A stretch of DNA of 64,000 nucleotides. Source: Bin87 sp034423595 (GTDB lineage: Bacteria > Chloroflexota > Dehalococcoidia > Lucifugimonadales > UBA3495). The notes under the pieces are model-generated. The model was not told the DNA's origin and searched no databases. It saw only the letters and a list, made by a program, of their open reading frames with translations. Position 1 is the stretch's first letter. Every line of letters starts with the position of its first letter. The stretch covers positions 2,852,001 through 2,916,000 of the forward strand of contig OZ242258.1 of the NCBI GenBank assembly GCA_965207025.1, given 5' to 3'. Below are positions 8,174-16,674 of this stretch, one piece after another. The position numbers were made by a program, and so were the translations under genes.

Positions 8174-8368
8174 CTACCCCGTCGCCCACCACAAATTCCA
8201 CAGCAGGAAGAACAGGATCACCGCCACCCAGCCGGACAGTAACGCAATGCGATAGACGCGGGTGAACCACGGATGTTCCCAGAAGGGCAGCCGACGCTCA
8301 CGGGCCCAGTAGGCTTCGGTGCTGCCGCCGGCCCAGACCCAGCGGCGGAATTTCCTCACCAATTCCAT
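8174..8368 (-). CDS. Small membrane protein at the end of the amino-acid ABC operon
   Basis: It has 64 residues from the ATG at 8368. The basic N-terminus MELVRKFRRWVWAGG is followed by one strongly hydrophobic helix (IALLSGWVAVILFFLLWNLW). A start 42 bases further upstream is possible. It resembles the short membrane proteins sometimes found with ABC or symporter systems but matches no family I can name. It lies on the same strand downstream of the ATPase, with repeat B between them. Confidence 0.5.
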   Translation of the reverse strand: MELVRKFRRWVWAGGSTEAYWARERRLPFWEHPWFTRVYRIALLSGWVAVILFFLLWNLWWATG

Positions 8369-8375
8369 CTGTCCA

Positions 8376-8480
8376 CTATCCCGCCATTCACCCGTTATCC
8401 TGCCGTTCACTCGTCATTCCCGCCGTCCACCCGTCATTCCCGCCGTTCACTCGTCATTCCCGCGAAAGCGGGAATCCACA
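8376..8480. repeat. Tandem 20 bp units ending in a complete repeat B
   Basis: About four direct units of the type CATTCCCGCCGTTCACTCGT run from 8376 to 8457 with 1-3 differences each. The last continues into a complete family B hairpin (CCCGCGAAAGCGGGAATCCA). This looks like amplification of the left half of repeat B. There are no spacers, so it is not a CRISPR. Confidence 0.75.
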
Positions 8481-8509
8481 AACCTTGCCTCAGCGGGTCC
8501 TCTTTCCAC

Positions 8510-9268
8510 CTACAAAATCTGCGACAGGAAGTGCTTCACCCGTTCGTGGCGCGGGTTGTTGAAGAACTCGTCCGGCGGCTGGTCTTCCACGATGATGCCC
8601 TCGTCGAACATCACGATGCGGTCGGCCACCTCGCGGGCGAAACCAAGCTCGTGGGTCACCGCCAGGATGGTCATCTGCGACGCCGCCAGCTCCCGCATTA
8701 CCTCCAGCACTTCCTTGATCATCTCCGGGTCCAGGGCCGACGTTGGTTCGTCGAATAGCATGATGTTCGGCTGCATGGCCAGGGCACGGGCGATGGCGAC
8801 CCGCTGCTGCTGTCCACCCGACAGCTGCGCGGGGTACTTGTCCGCCTGCTCGGGGATGCCCACCCGCTCCAGCAGCTCCATGGCGATGCCCTCCGCCTCT
8901 TTCGCCGGCAGATGCCGTACCTTGATGGGCGCCAGGGTGATGTTATTCATCACCGTAAGGTGCGGGAACAGGTTGAAAGACTGGAACACCATACCCACGT
9001 CCCTGCGGATGGCGTCAATGTTGCGCACGTCGTTGGTCAGCTCAATGCCGTCAACGAAGATGTCGCCGCGCTGGTGCTGCTCCAGCCGGTTAATGGTGCG
9101 TATGAACGTGGATTTGCCCGATCCCGAGGGGCCGATGATCACCACCACCTCGCCCTTCTTCACGGACGTGGTAATGCCCCGCAGCGCATGGAAGTTGCCG
9201 AACCATTTATGCACGTCGCGGCAAACGATGATCTCTTCATCAATAACAGTGTGTCCGTTGGTGGCCAT
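8510..9268 (-). CDS. aapP: Amino-acid ABC transporter ATP-binding protein (GlnQ/AapP type)
   Basis: The protein has 252 residues, typical for the polar amino-acid subfamily. It has Walker A GPSGSGKST (residues 46-54), the Q-loop MVFQSFNLFPHLTVMNNI, the signature LSGGQQQRVAIARAL, Walker B and D-loop MLFDEPTSALDPE, and the H-loop THELGFA. It energises the two permeases encoded upstream (11058 and 9807) for uptake of amino acids delivered by the binding proteins at 12383 and 13708. The symbol follows the general L-amino acid transporter layout; the exact substrate is not determined. Confidence 0.93.
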   Translation of the reverse strand: MATNGHTVIDEEIIVCRDVHKWFGNFHALRGITTSVKKGEVVVIIGPSGSGKSTFIRTINRLEQHQRGDIFVDGIELTNDVRNIDAIRRDVGMVFQSFNLFPHLTVMNNITLAPIKVRHLPAKEAEGIAMELLERVGIPEQADKYPAQLSGGQQQRVAIARALAMQPNIMLFDEPTSALDPEMIKEVLEVMRELAASQMTILAVTHELGFAREVADRIVMFDEGIIVEDQPPDEFFNNPRHERVKHFLSQIL

Positions 9269-9298
9269 TTGGGGCCCTCCATTGCGGTGAATGCGTGC

Positions 9299-9772
9299 CT
9301 ATTGGCCGTTGTTGCGGAGCCGACGGCGGCGGGAGCGGCGGGTGGAACGTTCGGCTCGCAGTTGTGCCACTTCGGCGCTCAACTCATCCAGCCGCTGTTC
9401 TAGCGCGTCTGCCCGCTTGATTGCGGCGGCGCGTTCCTGTTCGGCAGCGGTGGCGCGTTCCTGTTCAGCGTCGCGTTCCTGTTGGGCGGCATCGCGTTCC
9501 TTGGTGGCGGTTTTAGCGTTCTCCACTGCGGCGTCGCGTTCCTCCTCGGCTTTGATGCGCCGCCCTGATTCCTGCCAGTAAAGCATAATGTCCGGCCCTC
9601 CTACTATAGCGCTGGCCAACCCCATGGCGGTCAATATACGAATCGCCAGTTGCCCCGGCGTAAGTCCAGGCTCACCGACGCTGATGGCGTAGATTACAGT
9701 TCCAGCCACTGCGTCCAAGCAGATGTAAAACAGCAGACGCAGCGCCCACACCAGTAACCGCTTGTTTATCAT
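9299..9772 (-). CDS. Membrane-anchored coiled-coil protein inside the ABC operon
   Basis: It has 157 residues from the ATG at 9772. Two hydrophobic helices (VWALRLLFYICLDAVAGTVI and a second near residues 45-65) precede a long coiled coil made of imperfect repeats such as ERDAAQQERDAEQERA. The C-terminus is very basic (STRRSRRRRLRNN). The DNA of the coil shows repeated GCGTTCCTGTT units. It lies between the permease and the ATPase on the same strand, so it is co-transcribed. No such subunit is standard for amino-acid ABC transporters; its role is unknown. Confidence 0.65.
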   Translation of the reverse strand: MINKRLLVWALRLLFYICLDAVAGTVIYAISVGEPGLTPGQLAIRILTAMGLASAIVGGPDIMLYWQESGRRIKAEEERDAAVENAKTATKERDAAQQERDAEQERATAAEQERAAAIKRADALEQRLDELSAEVAQLRAERSTRRSRRRRLRNNGQ

Positions 9773-9806
9773 ACTGACGCCTGGCCATATTCTAGCAGAG
9801 GGCGCC

Positions 9807-11054
9807 CTATCGCTGCCCAACTCCCAGATGACGTTCAATACGCCTGCTGACGTAGGACATCCCGTAGCAGAAAATCCAGAACACCACGGCAAGGAACACG
9901 AACATTTCCCTGGCGCTCCCGATGTACTCGGGCCGGCTTATGAACACTCGTCCCATCTCAACGATGTCCACCATCCCGATGATGTACACCAGGCTGGTGT
10001 CCTTGAACAGCGCAATGAACTGGCCCACGATGGCGGGGATGACGTTCCGTATGGCCTGCGGCAGCGAGATCATCAGCGTGGTCTGCCAGCCTGGTAAACC
10101 CAGGGCGCGGGCGGCTTCCGCCTGTCCGGGATGCAGCGCTTGCAGACCCCCGCGAATGTTCTCCGCCATGTACGCCGAGCTGAACATGGTGATCACCACG
10201 GCGGCGCGGAACAGCGAGTTCTGAGGGAAGTCCTCGGGGAACGCCAACGGCACCAGCGTTTGGGACATGAACAGCAGGGTGATCAGCGGAACCCCCCGGA
10301 ACACCTCGATGAAAGCGATGCAAAGGAGCTTCACCACCGGCAGATTGCTGCGCCGGCCCAGGGCCAGGGCAATCCCGATGGGCAGGCTCAGGCTGATTCC
10401 GCCCACTGCCAGGATCAGGTTCAACGTCAACCCGCCCCAGTACACCACGGATACCGGCTGCAGGCCCGGTACGTTGGGGATGCCGCGCTGCAAGATCAGC
10501 GTAATCAGGAAGGCCGCAATGCCCCAGACGACTGCCCATTTCGCCTGTCCCAGCGGCGTGTACCTGGCCAGCGCCCAGCCCAACGCCGTCGTCGGCAGGT
10601 TGGCCAGCAGCAGAATCCGCACGTCCCACCCCATGCGGTCCAGGCCGTAAGGCAGGAATGCGAACAACGCGGCGACCACGGCGACGAGGATCGCTATGTT
10701 CCTGGCCACGCCCGCGCCAAGGATGCCCCAGATCAACCCCAACAAGGCCGTAACCATGAGCAGGGATACCTGGGGACGCCAGAAACAGTTCTGTCCCGGG
10801 CAGGCCAGCTCGGTGTTGTAGCTGCCGATCAGGAACAGCCCGCCAACGGTCTTGACCACCGTCCAGTCTGCTGAGAAGAAAACCCAGCGCAGCCCGTACC
10901 ACAGGATGACCAGGGCCAGCGCGCCCGATACCACCGTCAGAGCCGAGTTCAGGCGGCTGCTGAACAGGTTGGCGTGCATCCAACCGACGACGCCGACCTC
11001 CGTCCGCGGAGGCGGCAGGGCGTTTGCGGTGGTAGTTTGGGTTTCGGCGGCCAT
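9807..11054 (-). CDS. aapM: Amino-acid ABC transporter permease (AapM type)
   Basis: The protein has 415 residues with about eight hydrophobic segments. The C-terminal half is a HisM-like permease domain with the EAA loop QAEAARALGLPGWQTTLMIS that contacts the ATPase, and the preceding IEVFRGVPLITLLF signature. The long N-terminal extension with a loop containing CPGQNCFWRP is typical of AapM-type permeases of general L-amino acid systems. Its start is 3 bases after the AapQ stop, indicating tight coupling. It would pair with AapQ in the inner membrane. Confidence 0.92.
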   Translation of the reverse strand: MAAETQTTTANALPPPRTEVGVVGWMHANLFSSRLNSALTVVSGALALVILWYGLRWVFFSADWTVVKTVGGLFLIGSYNTELACPGQNCFWRPQVSLLMVTALLGLIWGILGAGVARNIAILVAVVAALFAFLPYGLDRMGWDVRILLLANLPTTALGWALARYTPLGQAKWAVVWGIAAFLITLILQRGIPNVPGLQPVSVVYWGGLTLNLILAVGGISLSLPIGIALALGRRSNLPVVKLLCIAFIEVFRGVPLITLLFMSQTLVPLAFPEDFPQNSLFRAAVVITMFSSAYMAENIRGGLQALHPGQAEAARALGLPGWQTTLMISLPQAIRNVIPAIVGQFIALFKDTSLVYIIGMVDIVEMGRVFISRPEYIGSAREMFVFLAVVFWIFCYGMSYVSRRIERHLGVGQR

Positions 11055-11057
11055 CTG

Positions 11058-12272
11058 CTAACCGGTGAACCGGATGTGTCGGTTGTACAAGTTGCCGATG
11101 AGCGACCAGGTCAGGCTCATAGCCAGGTATGCGGCCATGAGCATCAGGAAAATGTTTATGGCCGGCGCGGTCTGGGTCATGGTGATGGCGACGTTGGTGA
11201 GGTCGGTGTAGCCCACCACCCCGCCCAGGCTGCTGTTCTTGGTCAGGTTCAGGCACTGGCTGATCCACGGCGGGATGATAACTCGCAGCGCCTGGGGAAA
11301 CGTGACCTGCCGCAGGGTATTAGTGGGCGAGAGACCGAGGGCACGGGCGGCTTCAGTTTGGCCGCGGCCCACGGACTGGATGCCGGCGCGCACGATTTCG
11401 GCGATGAACGACGCCGTGTAGATCACCAGGCCAACCAGCAGCACCAGCATTCCGGCCCGGATGGTTATTCCGCCATCGATGCGACCGAAACGACCTTGGG
11501 GCGCCGGCGTCGAGATTGAGAAGGGCGAATCACCAAATACGCCACTGAGGATGAGCCACGCTATCGCCGCGAGGCCAACGGTTGTCACGCAACCGAATAC
11601 AAGCGGATACGAAGGTCTGCCCGTTTCATCTTCGCGCCGAACTAACCGGTGATGCGCCATCACCCCCACAACCACCGCAACCACCGCCAACATCAACCAG
11701 ACCACCGCCACCGTAACGCCGCTCGCGTCCGGCCCGGGGAACGATATTCCGGCGTTGTTGACGTAGAGCCGATCAGCGATGACGTAACCCTCGCGCACCC
11801 TCGGCAACGCCAGGATGATGTAAAACCAGAAAAATAGCTGCACCAACAGGGGGACGTTACGGAAAAACTCGATATACACCGTGGCCAGCTTGGAGACGAT
11901 CCAGTTGGGGGAAAGGCGGCACACGCCGATGAAGATGCCGAGCAACGTGGCAAGTATGACGCCGGCGACCGCAACCACGAGGGTGTTAGTGGCGGCTACG
12001 ATCAGCGCGTAGAGAAAACTGTCCGAGGACTCGTAGGGAATGACGTGCTCGCCGATGGGCGTCTGGTATTCGCGGGATAGAAAGCTGAAACCGAAGGGGA
12101 TTTCCCGGTCCTCAATGGCAAACGCCATATTGCCGAAGAACCACATGACCAGCGCCACCACCAGGATCGCGGACGCGATCTGCGCGGCCCACTGGATGAT
12201 CTGGGCGTGCCGCCAGACCGGAATGCCCTGGTAGGTGAGTATGCGGGGTAATGTCGTGGTGCGGTTCTGCAT
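11058..12272 (-). CDS. aapQ: Amino-acid ABC transporter permease (AapQ type)
   Basis: The protein has 404 residues. It contains FFRNVPLLVQLFFWF, a long periplasmic/central insertion typical of AapQ, and the EAA loop QTEAARALGLSPTNTLRQVT with NLTKNSSLGGVVGYTDL downstream. It is the first permease of the operon, 110 bp after the binding protein (a family D palindrome lies in that gap), and is followed directly by AapM. Start ATG at 12272. Confidence 0.92.
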   Translation of the reverse strand: MQNRTTTLPRILTYQGIPVWRHAQIIQWAAQIASAILVVALVMWFFGNMAFAIEDREIPFGFSFLSREYQTPIGEHVIPYESSDSFLYALIVAATNTLVVAVAGVILATLLGIFIGVCRLSPNWIVSKLATVYIEFFRNVPLLVQLFFWFYIILALPRVREGYVIADRLYVNNAGISFPGPDASGVTVAVVWLMLAVVAVVVGVMAHHRLVRREDETGRPSYPLVFGCVTTVGLAAIAWLILSGVFGDSPFSISTPAPQGRFGRIDGGITIRAGMLVLLVGLVIYTASFIAEIVRAGIQSVGRGQTEAARALGLSPTNTLRQVTFPQALRVIIPPWISQCLNLTKNSSLGGVVGYTDLTNVAITMTQTAPAINIFLMLMAAYLAMSLTWSLIGNLYNRHIRFTG

Positions 12273-12327
12273 TTCTTGCCTGCGTTAGGCGACATTCTAT
12301 CGCATCGCAGGCGCTCCAGACACTCAA

Positions 12328-12355
12328 TAGGGGCGGGTTTGAAACCCGCCCCTAC
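12328..12355. repeat. Palindromic repeat family D, copy 2
   Basis: TAGGGGCGGGTTT-GAAACCCGCCCCTAC, a near-perfect palindrome. It lies between the binding-protein gene and aapQ within the operon. It may stabilise or attenuate the transcript, as such hairpins do in other binding-protein operons. Confidence 0.8.
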
Positions 12356-12382
12356 GTTTACCAGAGATTCCGGCCGGTGTGG

Positions 12383-13564
12383 CTATCGCAGCGGCGCGGC
12401 GTAGATCTGGCCGCCCTTGGGGCAGTCCTGGCAGGGAGCGTTGGCCCACAGCGCGTTGCGGCCGTTCTCCCGCGGCAGGTCAATGCCATCGGGGCCAAGG
12501 TTGCGGGAGTAAATCTCGCCGTAGTTGCCCACGGCGTTGATCACGTCCTGGGCCACGGTCTCGCTGAGTCCCAGGGGCTCCTGCCCGAAGGCGCCTTCCA
12601 GACCCATCAGGCGATCAACCTTGGTGTCGCCGGTGACGGCGGTGGGGACGTTGCCGGAAGTCACACCATAGGCCTCGGCATAGATGAGGATGCCCATGAC
12701 GGTCTTGACGATGTCGAACCACTGATCATCGCCGTGGGGGACCACCGGGCCCAGGGGCTCCTCGGAGATGGTCTCGGGCAAGATCACGTGGTCGGCGCGA
12801 TTTTGCAATCCGGTGCCCAACGCGGCCAGCTGGGAGCGGTCGTTGGTGAAGGCGTCGCACTGGCCGCTCTCGTAGGCCGCGACCACGGCGGGCGTGTCCT
12901 CAAAGGTCAGCACTTCGATATGCAGGTCGTTCTGGTTGGAGAAGTCCTGGAGGTTCAGCTCGGTGGTGGTGCCCAGGGTCACGCACACGCTGGCGTCGTG
13001 CAGCTCCAGCGCGCTGCTGACGCCCAAGTCCTTCCGCACCATGAAGCCCTGACCGTCATAGAACATGGTCTGGGCGTAGTTGCCCCACTGGGCGTCGCGG
13101 GAGGTGGTCCAGGTAACGGTGCGGACCAGCATATCGACTTCGCCGGACTGAATGGTCGGGCCGCGCTCAGCAGCGGTGATCAGGCGAATCTCGATCTTAT
13201 TGGGGTCGCCGAGAACGGCCGCGGCCAGGGCGCGGCACAGGTCAATGTCAAAGCCAACGTTGTTGCCGTTGTCATCAACGTAACCGTAACCGGGCACGTC
13301 GTTGCGGCTGGCGCAGATGACCTTGTCCCGGGCGCGCACCGCGTCGAGGCGACTCTCTCCCTGGTTGTTCCCGGCCACGGCGTCGGTAGCCGTGGGCGCA
13401 GCGGTGGCTTCCATCGGCGCCTCCGTGGGCGTCGTCATGGCGGCGGTGGGTTCGGTAGCGGCGGGCGCGGGAGGCGCCGGCGGCTCTTCCTGCCCGCAGG
13501 CCATTGCGGCCACCAGCGCGAGAATTAAGGTTGCGCCGGCAACATATTTGATGATTCGTTTCAT
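12383..13564 (-). CDS. aapJ: Amino-acid ABC transporter substrate-binding lipoprotein, paralog 1
   Basis: The protein has 393 residues. The N-terminus is a lipoprotein signal (MKRIIKYVAG... ending in a lipobox AMAC at Cys23), then a Pro/Ala/Thr-rich linker, then an SBP_bac_3 domain beginning near residue 75 (LDAVRARDKVICASRNDVPG). YVDDNGNNVGFDIDLCRALA and FYDGQGFMVRKDLGV match AapJ-type general L-amino acid binding proteins. AGGAGG precedes the ATG at 13564. A close paralog lies immediately upstream (13708), so the operon can deliver two ligand specificities to one channel. Confidence 0.93.
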   Translation of the reverse strand: MKRIIKYVAGATLILALVAAMACGQEEPPAPPAPAATEPTAAMTTPTEAPMEATAAPTATDAVAGNNQGESRLDAVRARDKVICASRNDVPGYGYVDDNGNNVGFDIDLCRALAAAVLGDPNKIEIRLITAAERGPTIQSGEVDMLVRTVTWTTSRDAQWGNYAQTMFYDGQGFMVRKDLGVSSALELHDASVCVTLGTTTELNLQDFSNQNDLHIEVLTFEDTPAVVAAYESGQCDAFTNDRSQLAALGTGLQNRADHVILPETISEEPLGPVVPHGDDQWFDIVKTVMGILIYAEAYGVTSGNVPTAVTGDTKVDRLMGLEGAFGQEPLGLSETVAQDVINAVGNYGEIYSRNLGPDGIDLPRENGRNALWANAPCQDCPKGGQIYAAPLR

Positions 13565-13707
13565 TTCCTATAGTCCTCCTGAATACTATCCTGGCGAGAC
13601 CGCCGACTTTCAAACGGCGCAATTGTACCACGCTTGCGCGCGCTCATACGCTGAATGTCGGAACGGGTTCTACGCAATCTGTACCCATTGGAGTCAGCAT
13701 AACCCGA

Positions 13708-14862
13708 TTACCGCAACGGCGCGGCGTAAATCTGTCCACCTCGCGGACAATCGATGCAGGGGGCGTTTGCCCACAGCGCGTTGCGGCTGCCCTCCCGTTC
13801 CAGACCCAACGGTATCAGGTGGCGGTTGTAAATCTCTCCGTAGTTGCCAACCCCGCGAATCACGTCCTGGGCAACGGTGTCCGACAAACCCAGGGCTTCC
13901 TGCCCAAACGAACCTTCCAGCCCGAAGATCCGGTCAACCCTGGTGTTGCCGGTGGCAACGGTCGGTATATTGTCGGACGTTACACCGTAGGCTTCTGCGT
14001 AGATCAGGATGGCCATGACGGTTTTCACGATGTCGAACCACTGGTCGTCGCCGTGGGGAACCAACGGCCCAAGCGGCTCCTCCGATATGGTGCCGGGCAG
14101 GATGATATGGTCGTCGGGATTCTGGAAACCGGCGCGCGTGCTGACCAGGCCGGAGCGGTCGGTGGTCAGCGAATCGCACTGACCACTCAGGTACGCATCG
14201 TTGCTTGAAACGTTGTCCGGGAACGTCACGATGTCGAAGTTCATGCTGTTCTGATTGTCAAAGTCCTGGATGTTCAGTTCCGTGGTCGTACCCTGCTGCA
14301 CACAGATTTTCGCGTCCCTGAGTTCCATCATGGCGGCAACTCCCAGGTTCTTGGGAACCATGAAGCCCTGGCCGTCATAGAACATGGTTTGAGCGAAGTT
14401 GCCCCACGTCGCGTCTCGCGTACTGGTCCACGTGGTGTTGCGGGACATGACGTCGATTTCCCCGGACTGTATCTGCGGGCCGCGTTCGGCGGCGGTCGTC
14501 GGTCGAAACTCCACCGCGTTGGGATTGCCCAGCACCGCGGCGGCGACTGCGCGACACAGGTCAACGTCAAATCCGACAGTGTTGCCGCCGGAGTCCAGGA
14601 AGCCGAAGCCGGCTACGTTGTTGACGCTGGCGCACACCAGCGTTCCCCGGTCTCGCACGATCTCCAGACGGCTGAGGCCCGGGTTGTTCATGGCCGTGGC
14701 TTCGGTTGCCGTCGGCGCCGCCGTGGATTCCATCGCGGTGGGCGCCGGTTGAACGACAGCGGTGGTGGCAGCCGGCCCCGCCGGCGGTGGCGGTTCCCCG
14801 CCGCACGCCGAAGCGGCCAGAAACGCCAGCAGGCATATCGCGATGACACAGTGTTTAATCAC
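13708..14862 (-). CDS. Amino-acid ABC transporter substrate-binding lipoprotein, paralog 2
   Basis: It has 384 residues and closely resembles the protein at 12383 along its whole length, including the C-terminal NALWANAPC and GGQIYAAPLR. The start chosen is the GTG at 14862: GGAGG lies 5 bases upstream and the GTGA overlaps the stop of the amidohydrolase gene. An in-frame ATG at 14874 is possible. The signal peptide has a lipobox ASAC, then a Pro/Thr/Ala linker. Differences from paralog 1 cluster in the ligand-cleft region (for example TFPDNVSSNDAYLSGQCDS against TFEDTPAVVAAYESGQCDA), consistent with a different ligand. Confidence 0.92.
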   Translation of the reverse strand: MIKHCVIAICLLAFLAASACGGEPPPPAGPAATTAVVQPAPTAMESTAAPTATEATAMNNPGLSRLEIVRDRGTLVCASVNNVAGFGFLDSGGNTVGFDVDLCRAVAAAVLGNPNAVEFRPTTAAERGPQIQSGEIDVMSRNTTWTSTRDATWGNFAQTMFYDGQGFMVPKNLGVAAMMELRDAKICVQQGTTTELNIQDFDNQNSMNFDIVTFPDNVSSNDAYLSGQCDSLTTDRSGLVSTRAGFQNPDDHIILPGTISEEPLGPLVPHGDDQWFDIVKTVMAILIYAEAYGVTSDNIPTVATGNTRVDRIFGLEGSFGQEALGLSDTVAQDVIRGVGNYGEIYNRHLIPLGLEREGSRNALWANAPCIDCPRGGQIYAAPLR

Positions 14863-15644
14863 TGGAACCTCCATAGATTGAGCGCGGTTCCGCCGAATAT
14901 CTTGCCCAAATCCTCCCGCGGACACCAGCTTTCAATCTGCTGGATGGTGTACCGCAGCGAGTTTCGGTATCCCTCCCGGTTGGTGCAGCGCGGCCAGTCG
15001 GAACCCCAAACCATGCGGTCGGGGCCGAAGGCGTCGTAGGCCATGCGCACCCACGGCGGCGTGTTGCGATACGGGAACGGCGGGTCGCTGATCTCACCCA
15101 TGCCGTGAATCTTGATGACCGTGTTGGGATGCCGCGCCAGCTCCAAACTTTGCCGGTACGTCGATTCCGGCGGCATTTCCGGCGCGCCGATGGCGTGGAT
15201 GCCCATGCCGCACAGGTGCTCCAGGATGAACGTCAGGCTGGGCAGCTCCGCCACCAGCGCGTCAAACTCGGCAGATGCGTAACCCTCCGCCGGCCCGCCC
15301 ACGCTCACCGACATGCCTAGGTTGGCGGCGGCCCGCCAGATCGCCAGCGGGTCGTTGCCGGGCGAGCGGTGAAAGTTGCGGATGCGCAGCGTCTCTGCCC
15401 CGGCGGCCCGCAGGCTGTCCAGCGTGTCCGGCGCCGCCGGATCGTCAACGTCCACCCGACACACCACGGAGAAACGCCCGGGGAATCGTCGGATGCACTC
15501 CAGCACGTATGAATTGTCCAAGGTCGCCGTGGACTGCACCAGCACCGTTTTGGAAACGCCGTTCAACTCCATCTGGGCCAGCAGCATCTCAACGGGTTCG
15601 TAATGGTCGTGTCCAATATGAACGTGGGTATCTACAATCAGCAT
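14859..15644 (-). CDS. Amidohydrolase-2 family metal-dependent hydrolase
   Basis: The protein has 261 residues. Start ATG at 15644 with GAGGTGG 7 bases upstream; a TTG two codons earlier is less likely. The TIM-barrel metal site is visible as DTHVHIG (HxH) at the N-terminus, a central IKIHGMGEI segment, and VWGSDWPRC near the C-terminus with the terminal catalytic Asp. The family includes lactonases and decarboxylases acting on small carboxylates. The 4-base GTGA overlap with the downstream binding protein ties it to the uptake operon, so it may act on a compound related to the imported substrate (inference). Confidence 0.85.
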   Translation of the reverse strand: MLIVDTHVHIGHDHYEPVEMLLAQMELNGVSKTVLVQSTATLDNSYVLECIRRFPGRFSVVCRVDVDDPAAPDTLDSLRAAGAETLRIRNFHRSPGNDPLAIWRAAANLGMSVSVGGPAEGYASAEFDALVAELPSLTFILEHLCGMGIHAIGAPEMPPESTYRQSLELARHPNTVIKIHGMGEISDPPFPYRNTPPWVRMAYDAFGPDRMVWGSDWPRCTNREGYRNSLRYTIQQIESWCPREDLGKIFGGTALNLWRFQ

Positions 15645-15771
15645 GATCAAACCACCTCAGCCAACGGGTAAATCAGTAATTGCTCAAACTATATGGCATA
15701 ATCACCGGCAGCAACGCCAGCGTCCCCGAACCCCTTTCCGCCAATTAGGCCGCCTGTCTGAACTGTTGCCA

Positions 15772-16518
15772 ATGAAAAACTCCGCCCGGCTCCTGACGCC
15801 AATGCTGCGCCGGGCCGTCAACACGTTGCGGGACCTGGCGCCCATCATCATCGTCATCGCGGTCTTCCAGCTGGCGGTGCTGCAACAGCCTTTCCCCAAC
15901 CTGGGCAACGTGATTGTCGGGCTGGTCTGCGTGTGCGTCGGCCTCGGGCTTTTCATCCAGGGTTTGGAGAGCGGGCTGTTCCCCCTTGGCGAGGTGCTGG
16001 CGCGGGGTTTCGCCAACAAGGGCAGCCTGACGGCGCTACTGGCCTTCGCCTTCTGCCTGGGATTTGGCGCAACCGTCGCCGAGCCGGCCCTGATCGCCGT
16101 CGCCGCCGAAGCCGCCCAGGTGGCGGCGGAGACCGGCGCAATCTCCGATACCGACGGCGCCCGCACCTCTTACGCCCTCGAACTGCGCCTGGTGGTCGCC
16201 ATCTCGGTGGGCCTGGCCATCCTGCTGGGCGTGATCCGCATCCTGAAGGGTTGGCCCATCCACCACCTGATCATCGGAGGTTACGTCCTCGTGACCGTGA
16301 TGACCGTCTTCGCACCTGCGGAGATCATCGGCGTCGCCTACGATTCCGGCGGCGTCACCACCAGCACCATCACCGTTCCCCTGGTAACGGCCCTCGGCGT
16401 AGGCCTTGCCACGTCGATCCGTGGGCGCAATCCCATGGTGGACGGTTTCGGCCTGATCGCCTTCGCCAGCCTGACCCCCATGATCTGCGTCATGGCCTAC
16501 GGCATGGTCGCCCGATGA
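15772..16518 (+). CDS. DUF1538 family integral membrane protein 1
   Basis: The protein has 248 residues from the ATG at 15772, with about seven hydrophobic helices. Family hallmarks are LRDLAPIIIVIAVFQL near the N-terminus, the GFGATVAEPALIAVA segment in the middle, and AYDSGGVTTSTITVPLVTALG near residue 190. The conserved Glu and the Ser/Gly/Thr-rich loop would suit a transport path. DUF1538 proteins have no assigned substrate as far as I know. It begins a four-gene unit with a second DUF1538 protein, a PII-like protein and a CBS protein. Confidence 0.85.
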   Translation: MKNSARLLTPMLRRAVNTLRDLAPIIIVIAVFQLAVLQQPFPNLGNVIVGLVCVCVGLGLFIQGLESGLFPLGEVLARGFANKGSLTALLAFAFCLGFGATVAEPALIAVAAEAAQVAAETGAISDTDGARTSYALELRLVVAISVGLAILLGVIRILKGWPIHHLIIGGYVLVTVMTVFAPAEIIGVAYDSGGVTTSTITVPLVTALGVGLATSIRGRNPMVDGFGLIAFASLTPMICVMAYGMVAR

Positions 16519-16523
16519 TTCAT

Positions 16524-16650
16524 GCGTACCCATTTTCCCCAAAATGTCATTGCGAGCGAAGCGTGGCAATCTCGTCGATGCCGCGGCCGTTGCAACGCCA
16601 GCGGGACCGCCACGTCGCTGCGCTCATCGCGACGACAAACTGGGTACGCG
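16524..16650. repeat. Palindromic repeat family A, copy 3, with extended arms
   Basis: The inner arms (GTCATTGCGAGCGAAGCGTG and its complement ending GCGACGAC) are flanked by outer arms GCGTACCCATTTT and AAACTGGGTACGC. The 127 bp element is inserted between the two DUF1538 genes, which otherwise appear to form one operon. Confidence 0.85.
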
Positions 16651-16674
16651 TGAGGTTCCGATGATGGTTGCCTG

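Noticed and set aside
8376..8480. CRISPR array
   Set aside because: The 20 bp units are directly abutting without spacers and end in repeat B.
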